From the NCBI RefSeq assembly GCF_004345365.1, contig NZ_SLVF01000002.1, positions 704,394 to 768,393 on the forward strand: a stretch of DNA of 64,000 nt, given 5' to 3'. This DNA comes from Kribbella sp. VKM Ac-2568 (lineage in GTDB: Bacteria > Actinomycetota > Actinomycetes > Propionibacteriales > Kribbellaceae). A program made the position numbers and the translations under genes. Below the pieces are notes generated by a model, which saw only the letters and a list, made by a program, of their open reading frames with translations, did not search any database and was not told the DNA's origin. Positions within the stretch are counted from its first letter, which is position 1. Every line of letters begins with the position of its first letter. Positions 8,478-15,946 of this stretch are shown one piece after another.

Positions 8478-9314
8478 ATGCTTCAGCGAGGATCGAAGGT
8501 CGTGCCAGTGCCCTGGGTCCGGCGGCTCGTCATGGACGCCGGCCGGGCGGCACACCGGCGGCACGCCGTCCACGGCCTGTTCGAGGTCGATGTGACCACG
8601 GCCCGCGAGGCGCTGCGCCGCCATCGGTCCGCTACCGGTGAGGAACTGTCCTTCACCGCGTTCGTGATCGCCTGCGTGGGACGCTCGGTGGCCGCCGAGC
8701 CGGCAGTCCAGGCGTATCGCGATCTCCACGGCCGGGAGGTCATCTTCGACCAAGTCGACATCGGCCTCCCGATCGAGGCCACTCTGGACGGGGTTCCGTT
8801 CGCCTTCACCCACGTGATCCGCGACGCCGGCCGACGCTCGGTACGGGACATTCACCGCGAGATCCGTGCGGTCAAGGCCGACCCGAAGCGAAGCCCCTCG
8901 GTCCGCAAGGCTGCCTGGGCACGCGCCTACCTGCTCCTGCCGGGGATCGTGCGCACCGGGTTGCTCGGGGCCCTTCACCGGCTGCCGGAACGCCAGCGCG
9001 CTCTGGCCGGCACCGTAGGTGTCACCGCCGTCGGCATGTTCGGCGCGGGTGGCGGGTGGGGCATCGCCTTCCAGTTGCACACCCTCGGCATCGTCATCGG
9101 CGGCATCACCGTTCGGCCCGCGCTGCGCGCGGGGCAGTTGGTCGAACGAGAGTGGCTGCAGCTGACCGTCAGCGTCGACCACGACATCGTCGACGGCGCG
9201 CCGACCGCGCGGTTCGTCAGCCGGCTGCGCAGCCTCCTCACCTTCGCCGACGGATTGCCGGCCGCTCCACCACCAGCCGCGTCAACGGAAGCGGGAGGAC
9301 AGATCCATGAGTGA
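8478..9314 (+). CDS. 2-oxoacid dehydrogenase acyltransferase-like catalytic domain protein
   Basis: A 278-residue stand-alone version of the catalytic domain of dihydrolipoamide acyltransferases (E2). The active-site motif is seen as DHDIVDGAP near residue 235, with the acid/base His and the DG pair intact. No lipoyl or E1/E3-binding domain is present, so it is not a conventional E2. Free-standing proteins of this kind are found in actinobacterial stress clusters, with unknown acyl donors. The ATG follows GGAGGTGGGG. Its stop overlaps the start of a small downstream gene. Confidence 0.8.
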   Translation: MLQRGSKVVPVPWVRRLVMDAGRAAHRRHAVHGLFEVDVTTAREALRRHRSATGEELSFTAFVIACVGRSVAAEPAVQAYRDLHGREVIFDQVDIGLPIEATLDGVPFAFTHVIRDAGRRSVRDIHREIRAVKADPKRSPSVRKAAWARAYLLLPGIVRTGLLGALHRLPERQRALAGTVGVTAVGMFGAGGGWGIAFQLHTLGIVIGGITVRPALRAGQLVEREWLQLTVSVDHDIVDGAPTARFVSRLRSLLTFADGLPAAPPPAASTEAGGQIHE

Positions 9315-9480
9315 CATCGACAAAGCTCGCGCCCAGCGAGAAGCGCTGGCGAACGTGGCCGGTCGGCGCACCGCACGCCTGCTCGCCGTACTGCCGGCCG
9401 AACACGACGAGGACCTGGCACCAGGAGATGCGCAGCGAGGTGCCCGACCGGGATCTTCCCTGGCCGGGCACCTGGGTTGA
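9307..9480 (+). CDS. Small protein coupled to the acyltransferase-like gene
   Basis: A 57-residue frame starting inside the end of the previous gene (8-bp overlap) with GGAGGAC six bases before its ATG. It begins MSDIDKARAQREALANVAGRR, an amphipathic helical stretch, and has an acidic middle. I do not recognise it. The strong ribosome site and coupling support translation. Confidence 0.5.
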   Translation: MSDIDKARAQREALANVAGRRTARLLAVLPAEHDEDLAPGDAQRGARPGSSLAGHLG

Positions 9481-9485
9481 GAGCG

Positions 9486-9908
9486 CTACGGTGTGTGCTC
9501 GACCTTGATGGTCCGCGCCTCGGCCGTCATCGCCGTGATCGGCACCCTCACCTCGAGGATCCCGGCCGCGTACTTCGCCTCGACCTTGGCTTCGTCCGCG
9601 CCGTCGGGCAACAGCACCCGCCGGGTCAGCGAACCGTAGTGGAACTCCGAGCGAGCACCGTCGTGCTCCTCCTGCTGACGAGTCGCCGTGATGGTCATCA
9701 TGCCGTTCGCGACCTCGACCTTGATGTCCTTCGCGGGGTCGAGCCCGGGCAGCTCCGCCCGGACGACGTACGCGTTGTCGTCGGCGAACTCCTCGATCCG
9801 GACACCGCGCATCGCTGCCGGCCAGGTGAACAGGCTCGGCAGGCTATCGGCCCAGTCGAACAGGTCGGCGAACTGACGCCGGCTGTCCTTGTGCTCCAAC
9901 GAGGTCAT
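9486..9908 (-). CDS. Hsp20/alpha-crystallin family small heat-shock protein
   Basis: A 140-residue chaperone. The alpha-crystallin domain covers about residues 37-135: it opens at VRIEEFADDNAYVVRAELPGLDP, includes the polar loop with FHYGSLTRRVLLPDG and ends with AAGILEVRVPI. The longer open frame to 10127 is not used: the ATG at 9908 is preceded by GGAAAGGGG. It is convergent with the small gene ending at 9480. GGGACC-type palindromes lie upstream at 9994 and around 10064, so it probably belongs to the same stress regulon as the 8478 gene. Expected to hold unfolding proteins under hypoxia or heat. Confidence 0.92.
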   Translation of the reverse strand: MTSLEHKDSRRQFADLFDWADSLPSLFTWPAAMRGVRIEEFADDNAYVVRAELPGLDPAKDIKVEVANGMMTITATRQQEEHDGARSEFHYGSLTRRVLLPDGADEAKVEAKYAAGILEVRVPITAMTAEARTIKVEHTP

Positions 9909-9993
9909 CGTTTCCCCTTTCCGTAGTTCTTCCTTCACCTCCACAGCACTGCGGCGCACGGGCTCGCAGAAGGGGCGTAGGGACCGGGTGGCA

Positions 9994-10080
9994 GGGACCT
10001 TCGACCCTGATCGGCAACCTGTCCACCAACAGAGGACTGGCAGGTCTGACAGCCCAGGACTTGAGGGACCTACGCCTCTG
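9994..10080. promoter_or_regulatory. GGGACC-type palindromes upstream of hsp20
   Basis: GGGACCTTCGACCCT (9994-10008) lies 86 bp before the Hsp20 start. A related element AGGGACCTACGCCTCTG (10064-10080) matches its extended form at most positions. The pair copies the arrangement at 8379-8417. Confidence 0.5.
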
Positions 10081-10319
10081 CTGTCCCAATCTCCGTCAAG
10101 TGATGCTTGAGGTCGAAGGCGCGTCACCGGGCGAGCGCCGTTGGTGGACTACATGGGTACGGTCGTGGTGCCATCAGGCCGGCGAGCCGGCTGCTCGACC
10201 AAGCCGAAGCCGAACAGCTCGGCGCCCGACTGTTCGGGCCGCTACTGGCTCCCACGACTGTTCCGGAGGCTGCCCAGCAGGCCTAGCGTGGGGGAATCTC
10301 ACCAAGGAGGTTGGTCATC
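10081..10319. other. Non-coding spacer or small gene remnant
   Basis: Together with the hsp20 promoter this makes about 410 bases without a firm gene. A plus-strand frame ending at the TAG before 10288 reads RLLDQAEAEQLGARLFGPLL, which has protein-like composition but no convincing start codon or ribosome site. It may be the tail of a decayed gene. Confidence 0.3.
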
Positions 10320-10613
10320 GTGTTGACACGAGCACCACGCCTACGCCTCTCGGGGCATGGCGAACGACTCCGGCTCCGACTCCACGACCGCTGGCGGCCA
10401 GCACCGCTGGAGACCCTGCGCGAGTGCTGCCGAGCAACTACCGCCGTCGACAAGGCTCTCGGCGAGGCAATCCGCAGCGCCCGCACGGCAGGCGCCTCAT
10501 GGCAAGAGATCGGCCGCGCACTCGGTGCCACCGACAATGCCCAGACACAACAAGAAGTCATCGATGCGCTCGCGGACCAGAAGCGCGCGGTCTGGCGACG
10601 ATTCTGGACCTAG
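10320..10613 (+). CDS. Small helix-turn-helix protein
   Basis: A 97-residue basic protein whose C-terminal half (AIRSARTAGASWQEIGRALGATD) matches the short HTH common in actinobacterial DNA-binding proteins of unknown target. The GTG at 10320 lies nine bases after AAGGAGG; a TTG directly behind that sequence (10311) is too close to be used. It overlaps the start of an MFS remnant. A transcriptional role is inferred from the HTH only. Confidence 0.65.
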   Translation: MLTRAPRLRLSGHGERLRLRLHDRWRPAPLETLRECCRATTAVDKALGEAIRSARTAGASWQEIGRALGATDNAQTQQEVIDALADQKRAVWRRFWT

Positions 10614-10614
10614 A

Positions 10615-10860
10615 GGCGGCGGCCCCTTCTGGGTGATCGCCGTGAGCATGGCGATCCTGACCGCGTTCTCCACCGCACCGAGCCCTGTCGTCGATCACCA
10701 TCACAGTCGTGTACGCCGTGTTCGCCGCCGGGATCGTGGCAAGCCTGCTCCTCCTGGGCCATCTGTCGGACCGGTACGGGCGACGGACCGCGCTCATCCC
10801 CGCTCTGCTGACGGGTCTGGTGGCTGCACTGATGTTCGCCACGTCCACCCGGCGGCCTCC
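10615..10860 (+). pseudogene. Remnant of an MFS transporter gene
   Basis: Only the first two transmembrane segments survive, in two frames. The first gives FWVIAVSMAILTAFSTAPSP, the typical start of sugar/metabolite MFS proteins. After a shift near 10690 the second gives ITVVYAVFAAGIVASLLLLG and the conserved motif A GHLSDRYGRR. The segment normally linking helix 1 to helix 2 (about ten residues) is missing, so this is a deletion rather than a single miscalled base. The remaining ten helices are absent. Confidence 0.7.
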
Positions 10861-11093
10861 TGAGGTCAGGCCACTGCCCACACCCCGGCCCCGCGACCGC
10901 CCGCAACGGCGAAGGGTCGACGGCCCGGTCATCGTCATGGTCGGCGATCGCGGCACTGAGGTGCATGCGCTGGACTGAGCGTCACCGTTGCGTCGCACCG
11001 GTCCTGGGTGCAAGCCTGACATGTTGGGCGACGCCTACCGATGAGGTCCGGGCTGGTGGGCGGTCGGGGCTCCCGGGCGACGGCAGGGTGGGC

Positions 11094-13820
11094 ATGGCGG
11101 ATTGTGAACTGCGCGGCCGGCGGCGCGAAAGTGCCGTGTTGATTGGGTTGCTCAACGCCGCACGGACGGGTCAGAGCGAGGTCCTGGTGCTTCGTGGTGA
11201 GGCCGGAGTCGGCAAGTCGGCGCTGCTGGAGTCGCTGGTGGGACGCAGCCACTCGTTCCAGGTCGCTCGGACTGTCGGGATCGAGTCCGAGATGGAGCTC
11301 GCCTTCTCCGGACTTCATCAGCTGTGCCAGCCGTTCCTGGACCGGCTCGACCGCCTTCCGCGTCCGCAGCACGATGCGCTGGGTACTGCGTTCGGCCTCG
11401 AGGTCGGGCCGGTTCCGGACCGATTCCTCGTCGGGCTGGCCGTCCTGAACTTGCTGTCCGAGGCAGCCGGGCATCAGCCGGTTCTGTGCATCGTCGACGA
11501 CGCCCAGTGGCTCGACCGGGTGTCCGCTCAGGTCCTTGCGTTCGTCGCCCGGCGCCTGGCGGCCGAGTCGGTGGTGATGATCTTCGCCGTACGCCCTGCT
11601 GAGGACCACGAGTTCGCCGGACTGCACGAGCTCGAGGTCCGCGGCTTGGACGACGCGGACGCCCGGGCGCTGCTGGACTCAGTACTCCCAGGACCGGTCG
11701 ATCCGCGAGTCCGGGACCGCATCGTGGCCGAGACACGCGGCAACCCGCTGGCCCTGCTCGAATTGCCGCGAGCGTGGAGCGTGACGGAGCTCGCGGACGG
11801 CGATACTGCGGGGACGCTGTCCAGCCGGATCGAAGGGGGCTTCGTACGGCGTCTCGAAGCGTTGCCGGCCGATACCCGGCTGCTCCTGCTGACGGCGGCT
11901 GCGGAGCCACTAGGTGACGCCAGTCTGCTCTGGCGAGCGGCCGAGCGGTTGGGCCTCGGCGCTGACCCGGCCGCAGGCGCGATCGAGTCGGGACTGATCA
12001 CCTTCGGTCAGCACATCCGGTTCCGGCATCCGCTGGTGCGGTCGGCGGCGTACCGGATGGCCTCGGTCCAGGACCGGCAGGCCGTGCACCAGGCACTGGC
12101 GGACGTGACAGATCCGGACAAGTCTCCGGACCGGCGTGCCTGGCACCGCGCCCAGGCGACAGCGCTGCCGGACGAGGAGGTCGCTGCAGAGCTCGAGAGA
12201 TCGGCCCGTAGGGCCCAGGGCTGCGGTGGCTTGAGCGCGGCATCCGACTATCTCGAACGCTCTGCGGAGCTGACGCCTGAGCCGCACCGCCGGGCCGCGC
12301 GGGCGCTGACCGCAGCGGCGGCCAAACGTGGAGCCGGCGCGCTCGATGCGGCCCTGAGCTTGCTCAGCGGAGTAGCTGCCGGTCCGTCGGACGCGCTGCG
12401 GGCCGCCGAGGTCGATCGGTTGCGCGGAGAGATCGCCTTCGACCAGGGGCGCGCACGCGACGCTGCTCGCTTGCTGCTCAGCGCTGCCAGGCAGCTCGAT
12501 CCGCACGACCCGGCTCGGGCGCGGGTGACCTATCTGGAGGCGATGTCAGCCGCGATGTGGGCCAGCGGGCCCGGGGCGCCAGGGATCTTGGCCACGGCAG
12601 CAGCTGCGACCCCGCCCCCAGCCGACGCAGACCCACCGGCCGACCTGCTGCTTCAGGCGCTCGCCGTGCGCTTCACCCGCGGGTATTCAGCCGCGGCACC
12701 GCACCTGACCAAGGCCCTCGCTCGGGCCCGCGAGACGGACATCGGCGCCGATGACGTCGGCAGCTGGCTCTGGCTCGCCGGCAACCGGGCCAGCGGCATT
12801 GTCGCTATCGAGCTGTGGGACTTCGACACCGCTCTCGAACTCGCGCTCCGGCAGGATCGGATGGCTCGAGAGACGGGTGCGCTCGTACAGCTGCAGTTCG
12901 CGCTCAACTTCCGCGCCGACCTCCAGTGCCTCACCGGCGACCTGTCCGCGGTGGCGGGCCTCGTCGAGGAGGAGCGGCAGATCGCGGCAGCGACCGGCAA
13001 CCCCCAGGTCAGGTACGGCGGGCTGCTCCTCGAAGCCTTGCGGGGCAACGAGATGGCGGCGAACGAGCTGATCGACGCCACCACCAGCGAGGCAGCGGAA
13101 CACAACCAGGGCCGGATGGCGGCCTTCGCGACGTACGCGAAATCCGTTCTGCACAACGGTCTCGGCCGGTACGACGTCGCGCGGGACGCGGCGCGGCAGG
13201 TGTTCGACCAGGACATCGTCGGGTATGGCGTCCTGGTCATCGGTGAACTGGCCGAGGCGGCGTCCCGGACCGGCGACACCAAGCTCGTCGAGGCCGCACT
13301 CGGCTGGCTGGCCGAGCGCACCGCGGCCACCCCGACCGAGTGGGGCCACGGCATCGAGGCGCGGGTCCGGGCGCTGCTCGGCGCGGACGAGGACGCCTAC
13401 CGTCAGTCGATCGAGCACCTCGGCCGGACCGGTCTCCGCGTCCAGACGGCCCGCGCCCATCTCCTGTACGGCGAGTGGCTTCGGCGCGAGGGACGACGTG
13501 TGGATGCCCGCGAGGAGTTGCGAACAGCCCACGAACAGCTCGGCGAGATGGGACTCGAGGCCTTTGCCGAGCGTGCCCGCCACGAACTACTCGCCACGGG
13601 TGAGACGGTCCGCAAACGTTCGCCCGAGACGCTCAACGACCTCACCGCGCAGGAGGCACAGATCGCCGGGCTGGCCCGCGACGGGCTGACGAACGCCGAG
13701 ATCGCGGCACAGCTGTACGTCAGTCCCCGCACCGTGGAGTGGCACCTGCGCAAGACATTCTCCAAGCTCGGCATCACCTCACGCCGGCAGCTCCGCGGCG
13801 CGCTTGCCCGCTCCGCCTGA
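11094..13820 (+). CDS. Large LuxR-family ATPase regulator (LAL type)
   Basis: About 908 residues. An N-terminal AAA/STAND ATPase has Walker A GEAGVGKSA near residue 36 and Walker B VLCIVDDAQWLD near 120. A long helical repeat middle follows, then a C-terminal LuxR HTH (LTAQEAQIAGLARDGLTNAEIAAQLYVSPRTVEWHLRK in pieces) over the last 60 residues. LAL proteins are ATP-dependent activators, often of catabolic or secondary-metabolite genes. The frame opens at 10965, but the ATG at 11094 (or GTG 11088) begins just before the ATPase domain; the ribosome site AGGGTGGG is modest. The VOC gene and the convergent hydrolase downstream are possible targets. Confidence 0.88.
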   Translation: MADCELRGRRRESAVLIGLLNAARTGQSEVLVLRGEAGVGKSALLESLVGRSHSFQVARTVGIESEMELAFSGLHQLCQPFLDRLDRLPRPQHDALGTAFGLEVGPVPDRFLVGLAVLNLLSEAAGHQPVLCIVDDAQWLDRVSAQVLAFVARRLAAESVVMIFAVRPAEDHEFAGLHELEVRGLDDADARALLDSVLPGPVDPRVRDRIVAETRGNPLALLELPRAWSVTELADGDTAGTLSSRIEGGFVRRLEALPADTRLLLLTAAAEPLGDASLLWRAAERLGLGADPAAGAIESGLITFGQHIRFRHPLVRSAAYRMASVQDRQAVHQALADVTDPDKSPDRRAWHRAQATALPDEEVAAELERSARRAQGCGGLSAASDYLERSAELTPEPHRRAARALTAAAAKRGAGALDAALSLLSGVAAGPSDALRAAEVDRLRGEIAFDQGRARDAARLLLSAARQLDPHDPARARVTYLEAMSAAMWASGPGAPGILATAAAATPPPADADPPADLLLQALAVRFTRGYSAAAPHLTKALARARETDIGADDVGSWLWLAGNRASGIVAIELWDFDTALELALRQDRMARETGALVQLQFALNFRADLQCLTGDLSAVAGLVEEERQIAAATGNPQVRYGGLLLEALRGNEMAANELIDATTSEAAEHNQGRMAAFATYAKSVLHNGLGRYDVARDAARQVFDQDIVGYGVLVIGELAEAASRTGDTKLVEAALGWLAERTAATPTEWGHGIEARVRALLGADEDAYRQSIEHLGRTGLRVQTARAHLLYGEWLRREGRRVDAREELRTAHEQLGEMGLEAFAERARHELLATGETVRKRSPETLNDLTAQEAQIAGLARDGLTNAEIAAQLYVSPRTVEWHLRKTFSKLGITSRRQLRGALARSA

Positions 13821-13915
13821 GGCACACCAGGGTGTTCCACGGACGCGACGACCGTGGCTGGAGCTGTACCTGCGCGCTGAGGATTACTGTGGCATCACCT
13901 TGAAGGGGGGTGGGG

Positions 13916-14308
13916 ATGCCAGCGCTCGACGCCTTCTCGCATGTCTCGCTCACCGTCACCGATCCGGAGCGTAGTGCCGATTTCTACAACCGGGTGCTCG
14001 GCACCGAGACGATGTTCTCGTCCGCGGGTGACACCGGAAGGCTGATCATCGTCGCCCGTCCCGGTGTGATGATCGCGCTGTGCGGTCATCCCGGTACGAC
14101 GGACCAGAGCTTCGACCCGATCCGGATCGGGCTGGACCACTTCGCGTTCCAGGTCCCGTCGCGGTCCGAGCTGGAAGCCTGGCACGCCGGCCTTGTCGCC
14201 GAGGGCGTGACCTGCTCGGAGATCGAGGTGAGTCCCTTCGGACTGCACCTCAACCTCAAGGATCCGGACAACATCGCGATCGAGCTCTTCGTATCCGAGC
14301 CGGCCTGA
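13916..14308 (+). CDS. VOC-superfamily (glyoxalase/dioxygenase fold) protein
   Basis: A 130-residue single-module vicinal oxygen chelate protein. Two beta-alpha-beta-beta-beta repeats begin at FSHVSLTVTDPERSADFYNRVLG and LDHFAFQVPSRSELEAW and end with NIAIELF. The candidate metal ligands (His near 10, His in LDHF, Glu in IELF) are kept, so it could be a lyase, a dioxygenase or a binding-type resistance protein; the substrate cannot be told. ATG 13916 or GTG 13910 follow AAGGGGGG. It ends just before a strong terminator-like hairpin. Confidence 0.82.
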   Translation: MPALDAFSHVSLTVTDPERSADFYNRVLGTETMFSSAGDTGRLIIVARPGVMIALCGHPGTTDQSFDPIRIGLDHFAFQVPSRSELEAWHAGLVAEGVTCSEIEVSPFGLHLNLKDPDNIAIELFVSEPA

Positions 14309-14315
14309 CACCCAG

Positions 14316-14352
14316 GCGAGCCGGCCGGAGCCTGATGCTCCGGCCGGCTCGC
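14316..14352. terminator. Bidirectional hairpin between convergent genes
   Basis: A perfect 16-bp stem (GCGAGCCGGCCGGAGC, 14316-14331, and its complement 14337-14352) with loop CTGAT. It lies between the VOC gene and the convergent hydrolase gene and is a likely terminator for both. There is no T tract, as is usual in high-GC actinobacteria. Confidence 0.75.
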
Positions 14353-14364
14353 TCTCCGAGATGT

Positions 14365-15163
14365 TCAGCGGGCGGCTCGCTCGATCACCTTGGTCACCGC
14401 CAGCGGCTGCGACACTGCGACCAGGTGGGAAGCGCCGGCGATCTCCACCTTCGTCGCGCCGGCCCGGGTGGCCATGAACCGCTCGGCGGCGGGGGCGATC
14501 GCCTTGTCCCCGGTAGGGATGACGGCGTACTTCGGGAGTGCCGCAGGAGCACTCTTCTCCACCGGCTCCGAGAAGGCCGAGGCCGCCACCGGCCGCTGGG
14601 CGGCGAGGAAGACTGCCCCCTGACGGGCCGGGATGTCCGCGCCCGAGGACCGGGCCGGCTGTCGCCGGATTCAGCGCAAGGTCTACCCCACCCGGGTAGC
14701 TGATCACGGTGGTGATGTCGCCGAGCTCGCTGCCAGGGAACTGCGAGTTCAGCGCGCCCAGCGTCTCGCCGGCCTCGGGGATGAACGCGGCCACGTAGAC
14801 CAGCGACTTCACCCCAGGCGTGCCCGCCAACTCGCTGACCAGGGCGCCGCCGTACGAGTGACCGACCAGCACCTTCGGTCCGGGGATGTTCGCGAGGACG
14901 CCGCTGAGGTACGACGTATCGGACGCGATCCCCCGCAGTGGCACGGCGGGAGCCACGACGTTGTAGCCGTCACTCTGGAGCCGGCTGGTCACCCCGGACC
15001 AGCTGGAGCCATCGGCGTACGCCCCATGCAGCAGGACGATCGTCGGCTTCTCGGTGGCCTGTCCGGACTGGGCTGCCTGCGCGGTGGTCGCGCCCGCCAG
15101 CAGCAGTCCCGCACCCAGCCCCGCGAGGAGAAGGCTTCTTGCCTTGAGCATCAGTCTGTTCAT
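14365..15163 (-). pseudogene. Secreted alpha/beta hydrolase with a frameshift
   Basis: The protein starts at ATG 15163 with a Sec signal peptide (ARSLLLAGLGAGLLLAGATTAQA). An alpha/beta hydrolase of the HGAYADGSSW type follows: oxyanion region LLHGAYADGSSW and nucleophile Ser in GHSYGG. After ALNPATAGPVLG the frame is lost near 14636. A neighbouring frame continues ADIPARQGAVFLAAQRPVAA, then carries the catalytic-acid region PTGDKAI and the His in GASHLVAV, ending at 14365. One extra G in CTCGGGCGCGG explains the break; without it the protein would be about 265 residues. It follows the SRPBCC gene by 5 bp and was probably co-transcribed. Confidence 0.8.
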
Positions 15164-15168
15164 TGTCC

Positions 15169-15642
15169 TCACACCTCTACCTGGTTCGTCGTGACAGCTG
15201 GAATGTTGCGGGCTTCGATCGCCCGGACGGTGTTGTCGAAGGCGGTGCCCAGGACGCGCTTGCCGAAGAGAGCGAAGACGAACGCGAGCAGGCGGCCCTT
15301 GACGTTCTTGCCGTCACGCACGATGACGACATCGATCTCGGTCGCGCCGTCGGCCCGCCGCTTGAGGGTGTAGATGTAGCCGGACTGACCGCCCCAGACA
15401 CTGGAGTCGGTGGTCGTGAGAACGATGTGGCTCGGGTCGGACCAGTCGTAGCGCAGGCGCTCCCAGACACCGCCCGAGCCCTCGGTGACGTCGGCGTACC
15501 CAGGTCCCAGGTCGTGCACCCTCAGGTAATCGTCGTGGCTGTTGGCGAACAGCTTCGAGCGGCCGGGCCCGAAGTCCGTGAGCCCGGCAATGAACTGCTC
15601 GGGCGTCGAAGTTGTCACCTCGGTGAGGCGAATCGTGGTCAT
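15169..15642 (-). CDS. SRPBCC-family (START-like) protein
   Basis: A 157-residue helix-grip protein beginning MTTIRLTEVTTSTPEQFIAG with the long C-terminal helix DNTVRAIEARN. SRPBCC proteins bind hydrophobic ligands in a deep pocket; the ligand here is unknown. A hydrophobic stretch LLAFVFALFGKRVLG near residue 125 replaces the usual soluble turn and suggests membrane contact. The open frame extends to 15720, but ATG 15642 has AAGGATTGG upstream and begins the domain. It is directly followed by the broken secreted hydrolase gene. Confidence 0.72.
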   Translation of the reverse strand: MTTIRLTEVTTSTPEQFIAGLTDFGPGRSKLFANSHDDYLRVHDLGPGYADVTEGSGGVWERLRYDWSDPSHIVLTTTDSSVWGGQSGYIYTLKRRADGATEIDVVIVRDGKNVKGRLLAFVFALFGKRVLGTAFDNTVRAIEARNIPAVTTNQVEV

Positions 15643-15946
15643 GCGTTTTCCAATCCTTGAAGGGGTTCCGCTGCTACCACTTTCCGTCGGCAGTTGACGC
15701 GTCACCCCAGTGGAAAACACTGGTTCATCGCCCGGTGTGGAGACTCACCGCCCGCCTTCAGGCCAGGGTTGGTCACGCCTTGGCAACGGGCGGGTTGTCC
15801 GAATCTCGGTGTGGGCCCGCTAGGTCAGTGCAATGAGCGCAGCTCATCGTCGTTTTCCGACGCCGAGCGCGGCTTGGGCGAGCAGGTACAGCTCCTGCTC
15901 GCCAACGGCGTCTCGGTGATCGGCGGCCCTGGCGGCGTCAGAATCG
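15643..15946. other. Intergenic region with one hairpin
   Basis: No gene recognised in these 304 bases. The only structure is the hairpin at 15877-15903. Confidence 0.5.
15877..15903 (-). terminator. Hairpin downstream of the GH15 gene
   Basis: A perfect 10-bp stem GGCGAGCAGG/CCTGCTCGCC with loop TACAGCT, 43 bases beyond the GH15 stop codon on its strand. Likely a factor-independent terminator; no T tract follows. Confidence 0.5.
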
